Shown here piece by piece: positions 6,534 through 14,187 of a DNA stretch of 14,187 nt (the stretch's first letter is position 1; each line of letters opens with the position of its first letter). The DNA comes from Xanthobacteraceae bacterium (GTDB taxonomy: Bacteria > Pseudomonadota > Alphaproteobacteria > Rhizobiales > Xanthobacteraceae): positions 1 through 14,187 of the forward strand of contig JASHRR010001499.1 in assembly GCA_030037185.1 (NCBI GenBank), in the 5' to 3' direction. The translations under genes were made by a program, and so were the position numbers. The notes beneath the pieces were generated by a model, which did no database searches, was not told the origin of the DNA, and saw nothing but the letters and a program-made list of their open reading frames with translations.

Positions 6534-6550
6534 TTGGCACCGCTCTTGCT
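6534..6550 (+). promoter_or_regulatory. Sigma-54 (RpoN) -24/-12 promoter of the transport operon
   Basis: TTGGCACCGCTCTTGCT matches the consensus YTGGCACGRNNNTTGCW at every fixed position but one (C for G after GGCAC). The invariant GG (6536-6537) and GC (6548-6549) have the exact 10-base spacing. Transcription would start near 6561, giving a leader of about 63 bases before ATG 6625. It is correctly placed and oriented for the six-gene operon. Sigma-54 control implies an ATP-dependent activator and would fit nitrogen-source-linked transport. The call rests on sequence only. Confidence 0.72.
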
Positions 6551-6624
6551 TCGCCAATTGCAATAAAACTGCGAATACCACGTGGATGCGCGGCGCCTTG
6601 TGTCCAAAAAGACGAGGTTGCTCG

Positions 6625-8223
6625 ATGTTTGAACCAGAGAAAGCTCATTTCCTCGGGGTTATAGCCGTCGCGCTTGCCACCGGGATTTCGGCTTTGGTCG
6701 CCGGCCCGGTACGAGGCGAAACAGTATTGCGGATCGCGATGACCGCCGCCGATATTCCCGATTGGCGCGGCCAGCCCGATCAAGGCTTCGAGGGAAATCG
6801 CTTCGTCGCTTATTCGCTCTATGACCCACTGGTCGGCTGGGATTTGTCGAGGAGCGACAAGGAAGTGGGCGTTCGACCAGCATTGGCCAACAAATGGTAT
6901 GCCGACCCCAACGATGCCAAGAAGTGGGTCTTTGAGTTGCGCGAGGACGTGAAGTTTCATGACGGCTGCGCCTGGAATGCGGACTCGGCGGTATGGAATT
7001 TCGAGCGATTGCTTTCCGAGAAACATCCGGCTTTCGCGCCGTTCAACTTCGCGCGCGCCCGCGCACGCACCAACAACATCGAGCGCGTCGAGAAGATTGG
7101 CGACTACAAGATCGCGATCCACACAAAGACGCCGGAGTCGCTGTTTTACTACAACATGCCGTTCCTGTTCATGTTGTCGAAGTGCGCGCTGGACAACGCC
7201 GGCAACGACTACAATGTCTATGCCAAGGCGCCGGCCGGAACGGGACCCTATAAGTTTGCGAGCGTGGTCCCTCATGAGCGCCTTGAGCTCGTGAAGAACG
7301 CCGACTATTGGGACAAGAAGAGGATTCCAAAGCACGACCGGTTGGTGCTGTTGCCGATGCCGGAGGTAACGACGCGCGTCGCTGCGTTGATGTCCGGCCA
7401 GGTCGATTTCATCGAGGCGCCGTCGCCGGATACGATTCCCGCGCTGAAGTCGGCCGGGATGACGATCGTCACCAATGCCTATCCGCACACGTGGCCCTAT
7501 TTGCTGAATGCCGCGCGCGGCCCCTTCAAGGAACTGAAGGTTCGCCAGGCCGCCAATTACGCGATGAATCGCGGCGAGATGGTCGATCTCTTGTCCGGCC
7601 TTGCCGTGCCGAGCTACGGCATCTTCATTCCGGCGCAGAAGTGGTACGGCAAGCCATTTGAATATGCTTACGATCCGAAGAAGGCGACCGCGCTGCTCAA
7701 GGAGGCCCGCTGCTATCCTTGCGAAATCTTCATCGCGATCTCGACATCCGGTTCCGGTCAAATGCAGCCGTTACCGATGAACGAGCTCGTCAAGGAGCAA
7801 CTCGAGGCGGTCGGCTTTAGAGTCAAGTTCGCCACGCTTGATTGGAATTCGCTGATCGACATCTTCTTCAAAGGCCAATCGTATTTTCCCTACGACGGCG
7901 TCAATTTCTCGATGGGAGCCACGGATCCCCTGAGCTTCGTCAAGAGCACCATGTCGGACTACAATTCGCCCGTCGGGTCCAACTGGGGCTGGTACTCCAA
8001 TCCTGAAGTGGACGCGCTCGGCAAGATGGTGCTGTCAAGCTTCGACCCGGCTGTTCAAGATGCACTCGTCACCAAGATCCACGAGCTCGTCGTACGCGAT
8101 GCGCGCACCCTGTTCATCGTCAGCGATCTCAATCCGCGCGCCATGTCGCCGAAAGTGAAGGGGTTCGTACAGGCTCAGAGCTGGTTCCAAGACATTACGC
8201 CGATTTACATCACCGATAAGTAA
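6625..8223 (+). CDS. ABC transporter substrate-binding protein, family 5 (peptide/oligopeptide type)
   Basis: This 532-residue periplasmic protein captures the transported ligand and delivers it to the permease pair. It has a Sec-type signal peptide, with a hydrophobic core at about residues 8-27 and likely cleavage near VRG-ET at 30-32. The family 5 signature is clear: YDPLVGWD (66-73), LANKWYADP (88-95) and FELREDVKFHDGCAWNAD (103-120), then PAGTGPYKF in the middle. The length is normal for DppA/OppA relatives. The start is ATG 6625 with GAGG 7 bases upstream; the frame is open back to 6508 but that extension lacks secretion features. It is the first gene of the operon, behind the sigma-54 element. 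The ligand cannot be read from sequence: di- or oligopeptides are typical, but opines, glutathione, amides and sugars are known in this family. Intact. Confidence 0.92.
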   Translation: MFEPEKAHFLGVIAVALATGISALVAGPVRGETVLRIAMTAADIPDWRGQPDQGFEGNRFVAYSLYDPLVGWDLSRSDKEVGVRPALANKWYADPNDAKKWVFELREDVKFHDGCAWNADSAVWNFERLLSEKHPAFAPFNFARARARTNNIERVEKIGDYKIAIHTKTPESLFYYNMPFLFMLSKCALDNAGNDYNVYAKAPAGTGPYKFASVVPHERLELVKNADYWDKKRIPKHDRLVLLPMPEVTTRVAALMSGQVDFIEAPSPDTIPALKSAGMTIVTNAYPHTWPYLLNAARGPFKELKVRQAANYAMNRGEMVDLLSGLAVPSYGIFIPAQKWYGKPFEYAYDPKKATALLKEARCYPCEIFIAISTSGSGQMQPLPMNELVKEQLEAVGFRVKFATLDWNSLIDIFFKGQSYFPYDGVNFSMGATDPLSFVKSTMSDYNSPVGSNWGWYSNPEVDALGKMVLSSFDPAVQDALVTKIHELVVRDARTLFIVSDLNPRAMSPKVKGFVQAQSWFQDITPIYITDK

Positions 8224-8299
8224 CGAAATCAAAAGGGTCTTGGATCGTCACGGGTCCTCATAGCCAGAGGAGCGCTGCGACAGAAGGAAAACTCGCCTG

Positions 8300-9256
8300 A
8301 TGTGGTACTACGCCATTCGCAGAATCTTGTTCGCCGTCCCAATTGCCCTCGGTGTCAGCGTGATCTGCTTCGCTCTCGTCTATCTTGCTCCGGGCGATCC
8401 GATCCAATCGCTCATCCCGCCGGACGCGACGCCGGAGGATGTCGCTCAAATCAAGCGGCTCTACGGCTTCGACCGGCCGGTACCGGTCCAGTACCTGACA
8501 TGGCTAAAGCGCGCTGCGAGCGGCGATCTCGGACTATCCCTGCAGACCGGGCGTCCCGTGGTGAACGAAGTCATGACGGCGCTGTCGAATACGATCGTCA
8601 TCTCGGCAGGCGCCGTGCTGATCGCGTTCTCGCTCGCTTTCGTGATGGGGACCTTTGCAGCTTACCACATTGGGCGGCCGACCGACCGTTTGGTAACCTC
8701 GGCCGCCGTCATTGGCGTCAGCATTCCCAACTACTGGCTCGGCGTCGTGCTGGTCATAATCTTCGCGGTGAAGCTCGGCGTCCTGCCTGCCACGGGCATG
8801 GGATCCAAGGGCTCGACCGGCTTCAGCCTGCTCGACTGGGAGCAGGTCAAATATGCGATCCTACCGGTCCTTACCATGGCGGTGGTACCGCTCGGCATCA
8901 TCATGCGTACGACGCGCTCGGCGGTGGCCGATGTGCTCAACCAGGATTTCGTCGAGATGTTGCGCGCGAAGGGCCTGGGACCGGTCGCCGTCCTCAAGCA
9001 CGCGATCCGCAATGCGTTGCCGCAGGTGCTGACCGTAATGGGCTTGCAGTTCGGTTACCTGGTCGGGGGCTCGATCCTCGTCGAGACTATCTTTACCTGG
9101 CCCGGTACCGGATTCCTCATGAGCAAGGCCATTCTGACGCGCGACGTGCCGTTGCTTCAGGGCGCGATCCTGGTGCTCGCGCTGGCCTTCGTCTTCATCA
9201 ATCTGGTGGTCGACCTCGTCCAGGCTGCCGTCGATCCCCGTATCAAGCGCGCCTGA
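8300..9256 (+). CDS. ABC transporter permease, DppB-like
   Basis: This 318-residue inner-membrane protein is one of two permeases forming the translocation channel. It has about six membrane segments, an N-terminal segment ending in YLAPGDP (28-34) as in DppB/OppB, and a large periplasmic loop with GLSLQTGRPV. The cytoplasmic EAA-type loop is FVEMLRAKGLG to AIRNAL (217-240), which docks on an ATPase, and VETIFTWPGTG (261-271) follows near the C-terminus. Length is normal. The start ATG 8300 has AAGGA 11 bases upstream, a rather wide gap. It follows the binding-protein gene by 76 bases with no strong terminator between them. Confidence 0.93.
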   Translation: MWYYAIRRILFAVPIALGVSVICFALVYLAPGDPIQSLIPPDATPEDVAQIKRLYGFDRPVPVQYLTWLKRAASGDLGLSLQTGRPVVNEVMTALSNTIVISAGAVLIAFSLAFVMGTFAAYHIGRPTDRLVTSAAVIGVSIPNYWLGVVLVIIFAVKLGVLPATGMGSKGSTGFSLLDWEQVKYAILPVLTMAVVPLGIIMRTTRSAVADVLNQDFVEMLRAKGLGPVAVLKHAIRNALPQVLTVMGLQFGYLVGGSILVETIFTWPGTGFLMSKAILTRDVPLLQGAILVLALAFVFINLVVDLVQAAVDPRIKRA

Positions 9257-9261
9257 TCGAG

Positions 9262-10170
9262 ATGATGAGCAATGTGGGCATGGTCGCGGCTGGCGCTGGC
9301 GAGATCACAAATGATCTCTCCGGACCCGCGGTGCGCGGCTACTGGAAAACCGTCGCATATCGACTGCGCTACGACTACGTCGCGATGTTCTTCCTTTCGC
9401 TCATTCTTGTCATCGCCCTGCTTGCGATCATGGCGCCACTGGTCGCGCCATTCGACCCGACCAAATCGAGCCTGATCAACCGTATGAAGCCGATCGGCTA
9501 TCGCGATTTTCTGCTCGGAACCGACGAGCTCGGGCGTGACATGTTGTCTCGACTGCTGTGGGGTGGCCGGGTGTCGTTGATGATGGGGCTCGGACCGGTT
9601 GTCCTTGCCACGATAGTCGGTGGATTCATGGGCGTGGTCGCCGGCTTCGTCGGCGGCCTCGTGAACATGGCGATCATGCGAACGATGGACGTTTTCTACG
9701 CCTTCCCGTCGGTGCTGCTGGCAGTCGCGATCTCCGGGACGTTCGGCGGCGGAACGGTGAACGGCCTCATGGCGCTCTCGCTGGTGTTCATCCCGTCGAT
9801 GTGCCGCGTCGCAGAGTCGGCAACAACCCAGGTCAGGAGCCTCGATTTCGTCGAGGCGGCGCGCGCCAGCGGTGGCGGGACCTTATCGATCATCATCCAT
9901 CATGTGCTGGGCAACGTGCTGGGACCGGTTCTCATCTACGCCTCAAGCCTGATCTCGGTGTCGGTGATCCTCGCGTCCGGCCTGTCGTTCCTCGGCCTCG
10001 GTGTCGAACCGCCGACACCGGACTGGGGCCTCATGCTTTCGACGCTACGCTCCGGCCTCTACGTCCAGCCTCTCGTCTGTGCGCTGCCGGGCGTCGCCAT
10101 TTTTATTACTTCTCTCTCATTCAATCTTGTCAGCGACGGCTTGCGCCGCGCCATGGACGTGAAGCTCTGA
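9262..10170 (+). CDS. ABC transporter permease, DppC-like
   Basis: This 302-residue inner-membrane partner of the DppB-like permease has the family's N-terminal cytoplasmic segment, one membrane helix, then LGTDELGRDMLSRLLWGGR (85-103), the hallmark of DppC/OppC. Five further helices, the EAA loop DFVEAARASGGG to HHVLGN (195-218) and LSFLGLG (241-247) follow. The start is ATG 9262 or the next codon 9265, with only GAG just upstream; a later ATG at 9280 is possible. The previous gene stops at 9256, so translational coupling probably makes up for the weak ribosome site. Upstream extension of the frame to 8302 is antiparallel-frame noise over the first permease. Confidence 0.92.
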   Translation: MMSNVGMVAAGAGEITNDLSGPAVRGYWKTVAYRLRYDYVAMFFLSLILVIALLAIMAPLVAPFDPTKSSLINRMKPIGYRDFLLGTDELGRDMLSRLLWGGRVSLMMGLGPVVLATIVGGFMGVVAGFVGGLVNMAIMRTMDVFYAFPSVLLAVAISGTFGGGTVNGLMALSLVFIPSMCRVAESATTQVRSLDFVEAARASGGGTLSIIIHHVLGNVLGPVLIYASSLISVSVILASGLSFLGLGVEPPTPDWGLMLSTLRSGLYVQPLVCALPGVAIFITSLSFNLVSDGLRRAMDVKL

Positions 10171-10193
10171 GACAGCCCTCGCAAGGCAAAGGG

Positions 10194-11306
10194 ATGACCT
10201 CGCTCGCAGATCCGGCCCGTCCGAAGCTCGCAGTGGCTTCCGCCCAGGAGCCGCGAGATCGCGGCGGCATGATGCAGCCCATGCTGATCGCCAAGAGCTT
10301 GAAGAAATACTTCCCGATTCATGGCGGCGCGCTGCGGCGAAGAGTGGGTCAAGTGCAGGCGGTCGACGACGTGAGCTTCTCCGTGCGCAAGGGCGAGACG
10401 CTCGGGATTGTCGGTGAGTCCGGCTGCGGGAAATCGACGTTGGCGCGCCTGCTCATGCATCTCATACCGAAAGATTCGGGCGAGTTGGTGTTCGACGGCG
10501 ATCCGGTTGGCAACTGGCGCGGGCTGCCGCTTTCCGTGCTGCGGCGTAGCATGCAGATGGTGTTCCAAGACAGCTACGCGTCACTTAACCCGCGTCTTCC
10601 GATCGAAAAGACGATCACCTATGGTCCGCGCGTCCACGGCACGACCCGCGCCGACGCCAAGAAGCAGGCTCGCGATCTGCTCGACAAGGTCGGATTGCCG
10701 CCCGACTTGTTCGGCGCACGTTATCCTCACGAACTCTCGGGCGGTCAGCGGCAACGGGTCAATATCGCGCGCGCACTTGCGCTGAACCCGCGCATGCTGA
10801 TCCTCGATGAAGCGGTCTCGGCGTTGGACAAATCGGCTGGGGCCCAGGTCCTTAACCTGCTCGGCCACCTCAAGCGACATTTCAATCTAACCTATCTGTT
10901 CATTTCGCATGACCTTGGGGTCGTGCAATATATCTCCGACCGCGTACTCGTGATGTATCTCGGCGAAATAGTCGAGGTCGGGCCGGTTGACTCGATCTAC
11001 AGCGCACCGCGCCACCCCTACACAAAGGCGCTACTGGATTCCCGGCTCGCCATGAATCCTGACGGACGCAAAGACGAAGCTCCGATCACTGGCGATCCTC
11101 CCAATCCAATCCATCTGCCGAGTGGATGCCGCTTCGCGGCTCGCTGCCCCTTCGTCGAGGGGATCTGCGAGGTCAGGGCGCCGAAGCTCGGCAGCGGCCC
11201 GCCCGATGGGCATCTCGTCTCGTGCCACATGGCTGACCCGGGGTCGGGACACCGCCGGGCAGGGCAACAACAAATTGATGCCCTGTCTCGTTCATCTGCA
11301 ATGTAG
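10194..11306 (+). CDS. ABC transporter ATP-binding protein, DppF-like
   Basis: This 370-residue cytoplasmic ATPase energises the permease pair. It shows Walker A GESGCGKST (74-82), Q-loop FQDSYASLNPR (124-134), signature LSGGQRQRVNIARAL (181-195), Walker B MLILDEAVSALD (201-212) and switch His in ISHD (239). Walker B has DEA where most relatives have DEP; the catalytic Glu is intact. The C-terminal oligopeptide-type domain carries HPYTKALL and a four-Cys set (C312, C318, C325, C344) typical of Dpp/Opp ATPases. The start ATG 10194 gives about 28 residues before MLIAKSLKKYF; AAGG and GGG precede it, and ATG 10269 is an alternative. It lies 23 bases after the DppC-like gene. DppF-type order and the following DppD-type gene suggest a heterodimer. 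Confidence 0.92.
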   Translation: MTSLADPARPKLAVASAQEPRDRGGMMQPMLIAKSLKKYFPIHGGALRRRVGQVQAVDDVSFSVRKGETLGIVGESGCGKSTLARLLMHLIPKDSGELVFDGDPVGNWRGLPLSVLRRSMQMVFQDSYASLNPRLPIEKTITYGPRVHGTTRADAKKQARDLLDKVGLPPDLFGARYPHELSGGQRQRVNIARALALNPRMLILDEAVSALDKSAGAQVLNLLGHLKRHFNLTYLFISHDLGVVQYISDRVLVMYLGEIVEVGPVDSIYSAPRHPYTKALLDSRLAMNPDGRKDEAPITGDPPNPIHLPSGCRFAARCPFVEGICEVRAPKLGSGPPDGHLVSCHMADPGSGHRRAGQQQIDALSRSSAM

Positions 11307-11333
11307 GCGGGATGCGAAAGGACCCCATACGCC

Positions 11334-12344
11334 ATGGCGCTTGATCACGCCAAGCCCCTCGTCGAGGTCAGAGACCTCGCCGTCAAATTCGTCAGCCGCG
11401 AGGCGACGACTCACGCTGTGCGCGGCGTCACGTTCGACCTCATGCCGGGCGAAGTGCTTTGCGTCATCGGCGAATCCGGCTCCGGCAAGTCGGTGACCAT
11501 GCGGGCCCTGATGCATTTGCTGCCGCCCGGGCGTGCGGTGGTGTCGGGCTACGTGCGCGTCGGCGAGCACCTCATCCTTGCCATGAACGACCGTCAGCTT
11601 CGTGACATCCGCGGTTCCCTGATCTCAATGGTCTGCCAGGAGCCGATGACTGCGCTCGATCCGGTCTATACCGTTGGCGATCAGATCGCCGAGACGGTGA
11701 TGCGTCACGAGGGCTGCCCGAAGCGGACGGCGCTTGAGCGCGCGCTCGAGTTGCTTCGCATGGTGAAGGTCCCATCCCCCGAACGCCGGCTCACGGCCTA
11801 TCCGCATGAACTGTCCGGCGGCTTGCGCCAGCGCGCCTTGATTGCAGTGGCGCTGTCGTGCCGACCCAGCCTGCTGCTCGCCGATGAGCCAACGACGGCG
11901 CTCGATGCCACCGTCCAGATCCAGGTCCTTGTGCTGCTTCGCAAACTGCAACAGGAGCTGGGAATGGGCGTCATCATCGTCACCCACGATATCGGTGTCG
12001 CTGCCCAGATCGCGGACAAAGTGGCCGTCATGTATGCTGGACTCATCGTCGAATACGGACCCGTTACCGACGTGCTGATGCGCCCAAGCCACCCCTACAC
12101 ATCCGCGATGCTCGCCTCGACTGTCGACGGCCAGCCGCGCGGACGCAGCATCGAAGCGATTCCCGGCAGCCCTCCGGATCTTCGGCGCCCGATCCTCGGC
12201 TGCAGCTTCGCATCCCGCTGCAAATTTGCGATTGCGAGCTGCCGGCAAACCCTGCCGACGCCAGTGGCCGTCAACGACGATCAATACGCTTGCTGCATTC
12301 GCGCCCGGGACCTAACCGAAACGGCGGAAGTGGCAATAGTTTGA
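11334..12344 (+). CDS. ABC transporter ATP-binding protein, DppD-like
   Basis: This 336-residue cytoplasmic ATPase is the second half of the heterodimer. It has Walker A GESGSGKS (46-53), Q-loop CQEPMTALDP (101-110), signature LSGGLRQRALIAVAL (160-174), Walker B LLLADEPTTALD (180-191) and switch His in VTHD (218). The C-terminal peptide-transporter domain has HPYTSAML and cysteines C290, C296, C303 and C320/C321. EPMTALDP and DEPTTALD are characteristic of the DppD/OppD branch, as opposed to the DppF/OppF branch of the preceding gene. AAAGGA lies 11 bases before ATG 11334, and the gene begins 27 bases after the previous stop. Here the order F-like then D-like is reversed from the textbook dppDF order. 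Confidence 0.92.
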   Translation: MALDHAKPLVEVRDLAVKFVSREATTHAVRGVTFDLMPGEVLCVIGESGSGKSVTMRALMHLLPPGRAVVSGYVRVGEHLILAMNDRQLRDIRGSLISMVCQEPMTALDPVYTVGDQIAETVMRHEGCPKRTALERALELLRMVKVPSPERRLTAYPHELSGGLRQRALIAVALSCRPSLLLADEPTTALDATVQIQVLVLLRKLQQELGMGVIIVTHDIGVAAQIADKVAVMYAGLIVEYGPVTDVLMRPSHPYTSAMLASTVDGQPRGRSIEAIPGSPPDLRRPILGCSFASRCKFAIASCRQTLPTPVAVNDDQYACCIRARDLTETAEVAIV

Positions 12345-12372
12345 AACTTGATGAACCGATGGAGGGAGAAGA

Positions 12373-14079
12373 ATGGATGCCAGGAACAGCAGCAAGAAAG
12401 TGCGGATTGCACATCTGTCGGGACCGACGGCAACCATCCAGAATACGCCGCCGCTGGTCACGTCGAACAAGGCACGCGTCAAGCGTGGCTTGCCATTACT
12501 CGAGGATGTGGATGGCGAACCCTTGCCGTACGATCCGCTGCGGCCTCAGCGTCTCGCGGCTTCGGCAAAGGTCTATGTTGAGCAATTCTCCGCTCACCCG
12601 CTGGAATCCGACGTTGCCGAACTCTATGGGCCGCCGGACGGCTACATCGGTGTCGATGGCGTTTTCCGCAAGGAACGGCAGAACGGGAGCGACAAGGCCG
12701 TCTACGAGATCGAGTTGAAGCCGGAAGACGGCTTGTACCCTCTGCCCTACATGGCGGTTCAGATCGACGGAAAAGCGTGGGAGGAGGAATGCACTTTTCC
12801 GGGGTCTCCCATAGGCCGCCAGGGCTTTTTCCCCGATGGATCGCGCAGCTTCGAGGAAATCGATCGCTTCTCGATCGGCGTCGAAGGCACCGCTAGCCTG
12901 CTGTCTTCCATCGCAAGAGTCGACTTCTATCGCGGCGTGCCCCCGAGCGGCTTCACCAAAGGCCTGCCGGCCCATCTGCGCCGCGATAAGGGCGAGGGTG
13001 ACATCCCGCCGGAAGTGCGCGGCAAGGATTTCTACGGATATAAGCCCTTTCACTTGGCATCAGCGCCGCCCCGGCCGGCCCTCGCGAAGGCGACTAACGA
13101 CATGCAAGCGCTGGTATCGAGCGGCGACTATGATGGCGTGATCTGGACCCAGGGCAGCCCTCAAGTCGAAGAGAGCGCGTACTGGTTCAACCTCCTGATC
13201 GACACGACGTTGCCGATTTGTGGCAATGCCGCACAGCGCCCGCAAGGCCAGATCAGCGCCGACGGGCCGGCGAACATCGTGGACTCCGCCCGATTCATCC
13301 GCTCGCGCGTCTGGGCGGACGAGCACGGCCGCAACCGTTGCGGTGTCGTGGTGATCCAGGAGCAGCAGCTCTTTGCTGCGCGGGAGGTCGCCAAGGTCGA
13401 TGCGCGGCCGGGCGGCTATATCGCGGCCGGAGGCCACGGCGGCATCCTCGGAAATGTAAGCCACACCGGTCGGCTGGCACTCACCTATCTGCCAGCATAC
13501 AAGCACACCTACCTGTCGGACCTGAAAATCACCACTTTGCCGACCGTGGTGAAGGCAGTGAAAAAAGGGCCGAAAGGCATCGAAACGGTCGAGATCACCG
13601 TGAGGAACGCTCAAGGCAAACTGCTGGCCGATGCCATTCCGGTCGTCTCGATCGTGACCGACGGCAGCTACTCTGGAATGGACTATGGAGACAACCCCGC
13701 GCTCGAAGTCGATTTGATCGCGTCGATCGAGCACAAGCTCGGCCTCGGCATGCTGACGGGATTCGTCATCCAGGGCTTGGTGCCGTATGGTTCGACACCG
13801 TCGCAAGCACGCCATAGGCTGATGCTCAAGGCTGCGTTCAGCGGCATCCCGGTCGCCAAGGTGGGACGCGGCACTCCCATGGGCTTTGCCGACCCGCACG
13901 AGTTTCAGATCGCGGCCACAAATCTCACTGCGACCAAGGCTCGGCTCTTGCTGATGGCCTCTCTGCTGAAGTTCGGGAGCCTACCGGCGGCGAAGGATCC
14001 GGACAAACCAACGACAGAGGAGCTGGACGCTACCCGCAAAGCCGTCGGCCAATATCAGTCGGTTTTCAATGCCCATTGA
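12373..14079 (+). CDS. Asparaginase-fold protein with altered catalytic motif, transport-operon partner
   Basis: A 568-residue cytoplasmic protein (no signal peptide or membrane segment). Residues 252-343 align well with bacterial L-asparaginases: DYDGVIWTQGSPQVEESAYW (252-271), ISADGPANIVDSARF (294-308), GVVVIQEQQLFAAREVAK (324-341). The C-terminal NLTATKARLLLMASL (517-531) also fits. SGPTATI (16-22) may replace the TGGTIA nucleophile loop. Where the family has THGTDT, this has TQGSPQ, so the catalytic Thr-Asp pair becomes Ser262-Pro263; the conserved Lys appears kept (K341). It is far longer than the usual 330, with extra sequence at about 35-245 and 345-420. The start ATG 12373 has GGAGG 7 bases upstream, 28 bases after the ATPase stop. 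It may hydrolyse or bind an amide or lactam-like ligand brought in by the transporter, but the activity is unproven. Confidence 0.8.
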   Translation: MDARNSSKKVRIAHLSGPTATIQNTPPLVTSNKARVKRGLPLLEDVDGEPLPYDPLRPQRLAASAKVYVEQFSAHPLESDVAELYGPPDGYIGVDGVFRKERQNGSDKAVYEIELKPEDGLYPLPYMAVQIDGKAWEEECTFPGSPIGRQGFFPDGSRSFEEIDRFSIGVEGTASLLSSIARVDFYRGVPPSGFTKGLPAHLRRDKGEGDIPPEVRGKDFYGYKPFHLASAPPRPALAKATNDMQALVSSGDYDGVIWTQGSPQVEESAYWFNLLIDTTLPICGNAAQRPQGQISADGPANIVDSARFIRSRVWADEHGRNRCGVVVIQEQQLFAAREVAKVDARPGGYIAAGGHGGILGNVSHTGRLALTYLPAYKHTYLSDLKITTLPTVVKAVKKGPKGIETVEITVRNAQGKLLADAIPVVSIVTDGSYSGMDYGDNPALEVDLIASIEHKLGLGMLTGFVIQGLVPYGSTPSQARHRLMLKAAFSGIPVAKVGRGTPMGFADPHEFQIAATNLTATKARLLLMASLLKFGSLPAAKDPDKPTTEELDATRKAVGQYQSVFNAH

Positions 14080-14187
14080 TTGACAGTCGGCGAGCTTTCT
14101 GCCTGCTTTTCTCCCTCGACATATCATCAAGCACGAGCAGAATATCTGATCAACGGAGAACCTCATGGAAACGTCGTAAATTCTTGG
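14080..14187 (+). other. Downstream flank with a possible next gene start
   Basis: No clear terminator hairpin follows the asparaginase-like gene. Near the edge, GGAGA (14155-14159) lies 5 bases before ATG 14165, a well-formed start, but the frame stops after METS at TAA 14177-14179. It could be a tiny leader, a broken gene start or chance; the window ends before this can be settled. Confidence 0.25.

Noticed and set aside
6298..7761. A 487-codon open frame on the minus strand
   Set aside because: It lies antisense to the binding-protein gene, is rich in Arg and His with no family features, and is a common mirror-frame effect of GC-rich codon use.
8302..9261. Upstream extension of the DppC-like frame by about 320 codons
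   Set aside because: It overlaps the intact DppB-like gene in another frame and has Arg/Gly-rich noise composition; the DppC homology begins only after 9262.
9558..10193. Upstream extension of the DppF-like frame by 212 codons
   Set aside because: It overlaps the DppC-like gene in another frame; ATPase homology begins after 10194.
14080..14108. TTGACA (14080-14085) as a sigma-70 promoter
   Set aside because: No acceptable -10 element lies 16-18 bases downstream; TATCAT at about 14121 is too far away.
1..14187. CRISPR array, tRNA, rRNA or riboswitch
   Set aside because: No spaced direct repeats, tRNA-like cloverleaf or recognisable conserved RNA motif was seen on reading; a covariance-model scan was not possible.

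Overview
The window reads as chromosomal or island DNA of a GC-rich alphaproteobacterium, most likely a Bradyrhizobium-like member of the Hyphomicrobiales. This is inferred from protein flavour and base composition only; no rRNA, tRNA or other marker gene is present. It holds two intact functional blocks separated by about 2.8 kb of decayed genes and nested mobile elements.

Left block (about 1-3.8 kb): the frameshifted 3' end of an unidentified plus-strand gene meets, tail to tail, a minus-strand two-gene operon. That operon encodes a molybdenum hydroxylase of the xanthine dehydrogenase superfamily: a Tat-exported molybdopterin subunit (978-3800) followed, with a 4-base ATGA overlap, by its [2Fe-2S] subunit (436-981). 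No FAD subunit, cytochrome subunit or XdhC-type maturation gene is present.

Middle (about 3.8-6.5 kb): a graveyard. It has a fragment of a UspA-type universal stress protein and the C-terminal part of a group II intron reverse transcriptase/maturase. That maturase fragment is split by a complete ISL3-family insertion sequence (4353-5776) with perfect 43-bp inverted repeats and a perfect 8-bp target duplication (TAAAAAAG). Removing the IS and one target copy rejoins the maturase reading frame exactly. The IS transposase carries a one-base deletion that puts its catalytic Glu out of frame. To the right is a frameshifted central fragment of a thioredoxin-reductase-like flavoprotein on the minus strand.

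Right block (about 6.5-14.1 kb): a plus-strand operon of six intact genes. They are a family 5 peptide-type substrate-binding protein, two DppB/DppC-like permeases, two DppF/DppD-like ATPases and a 568-residue asparaginase-fold protein. A near-consensus sigma-54 promoter (6534-6550) stands 63-91 bases before the first start codon, with an inverted repeat about 136 bases upstream of the predicted transcription start, where an enhancer-binding activator would sit. The likely logic is activator-dependent uptake of a peptide or amide-like compound, followed by processing by the asparaginase-like protein. That protein keeps the family scaffold but has lost the canonical Thr-Asp catalytic pair (TQGSPQ where THGTDT is expected), so its reaction is uncertain. 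It is the most novel item in the window.
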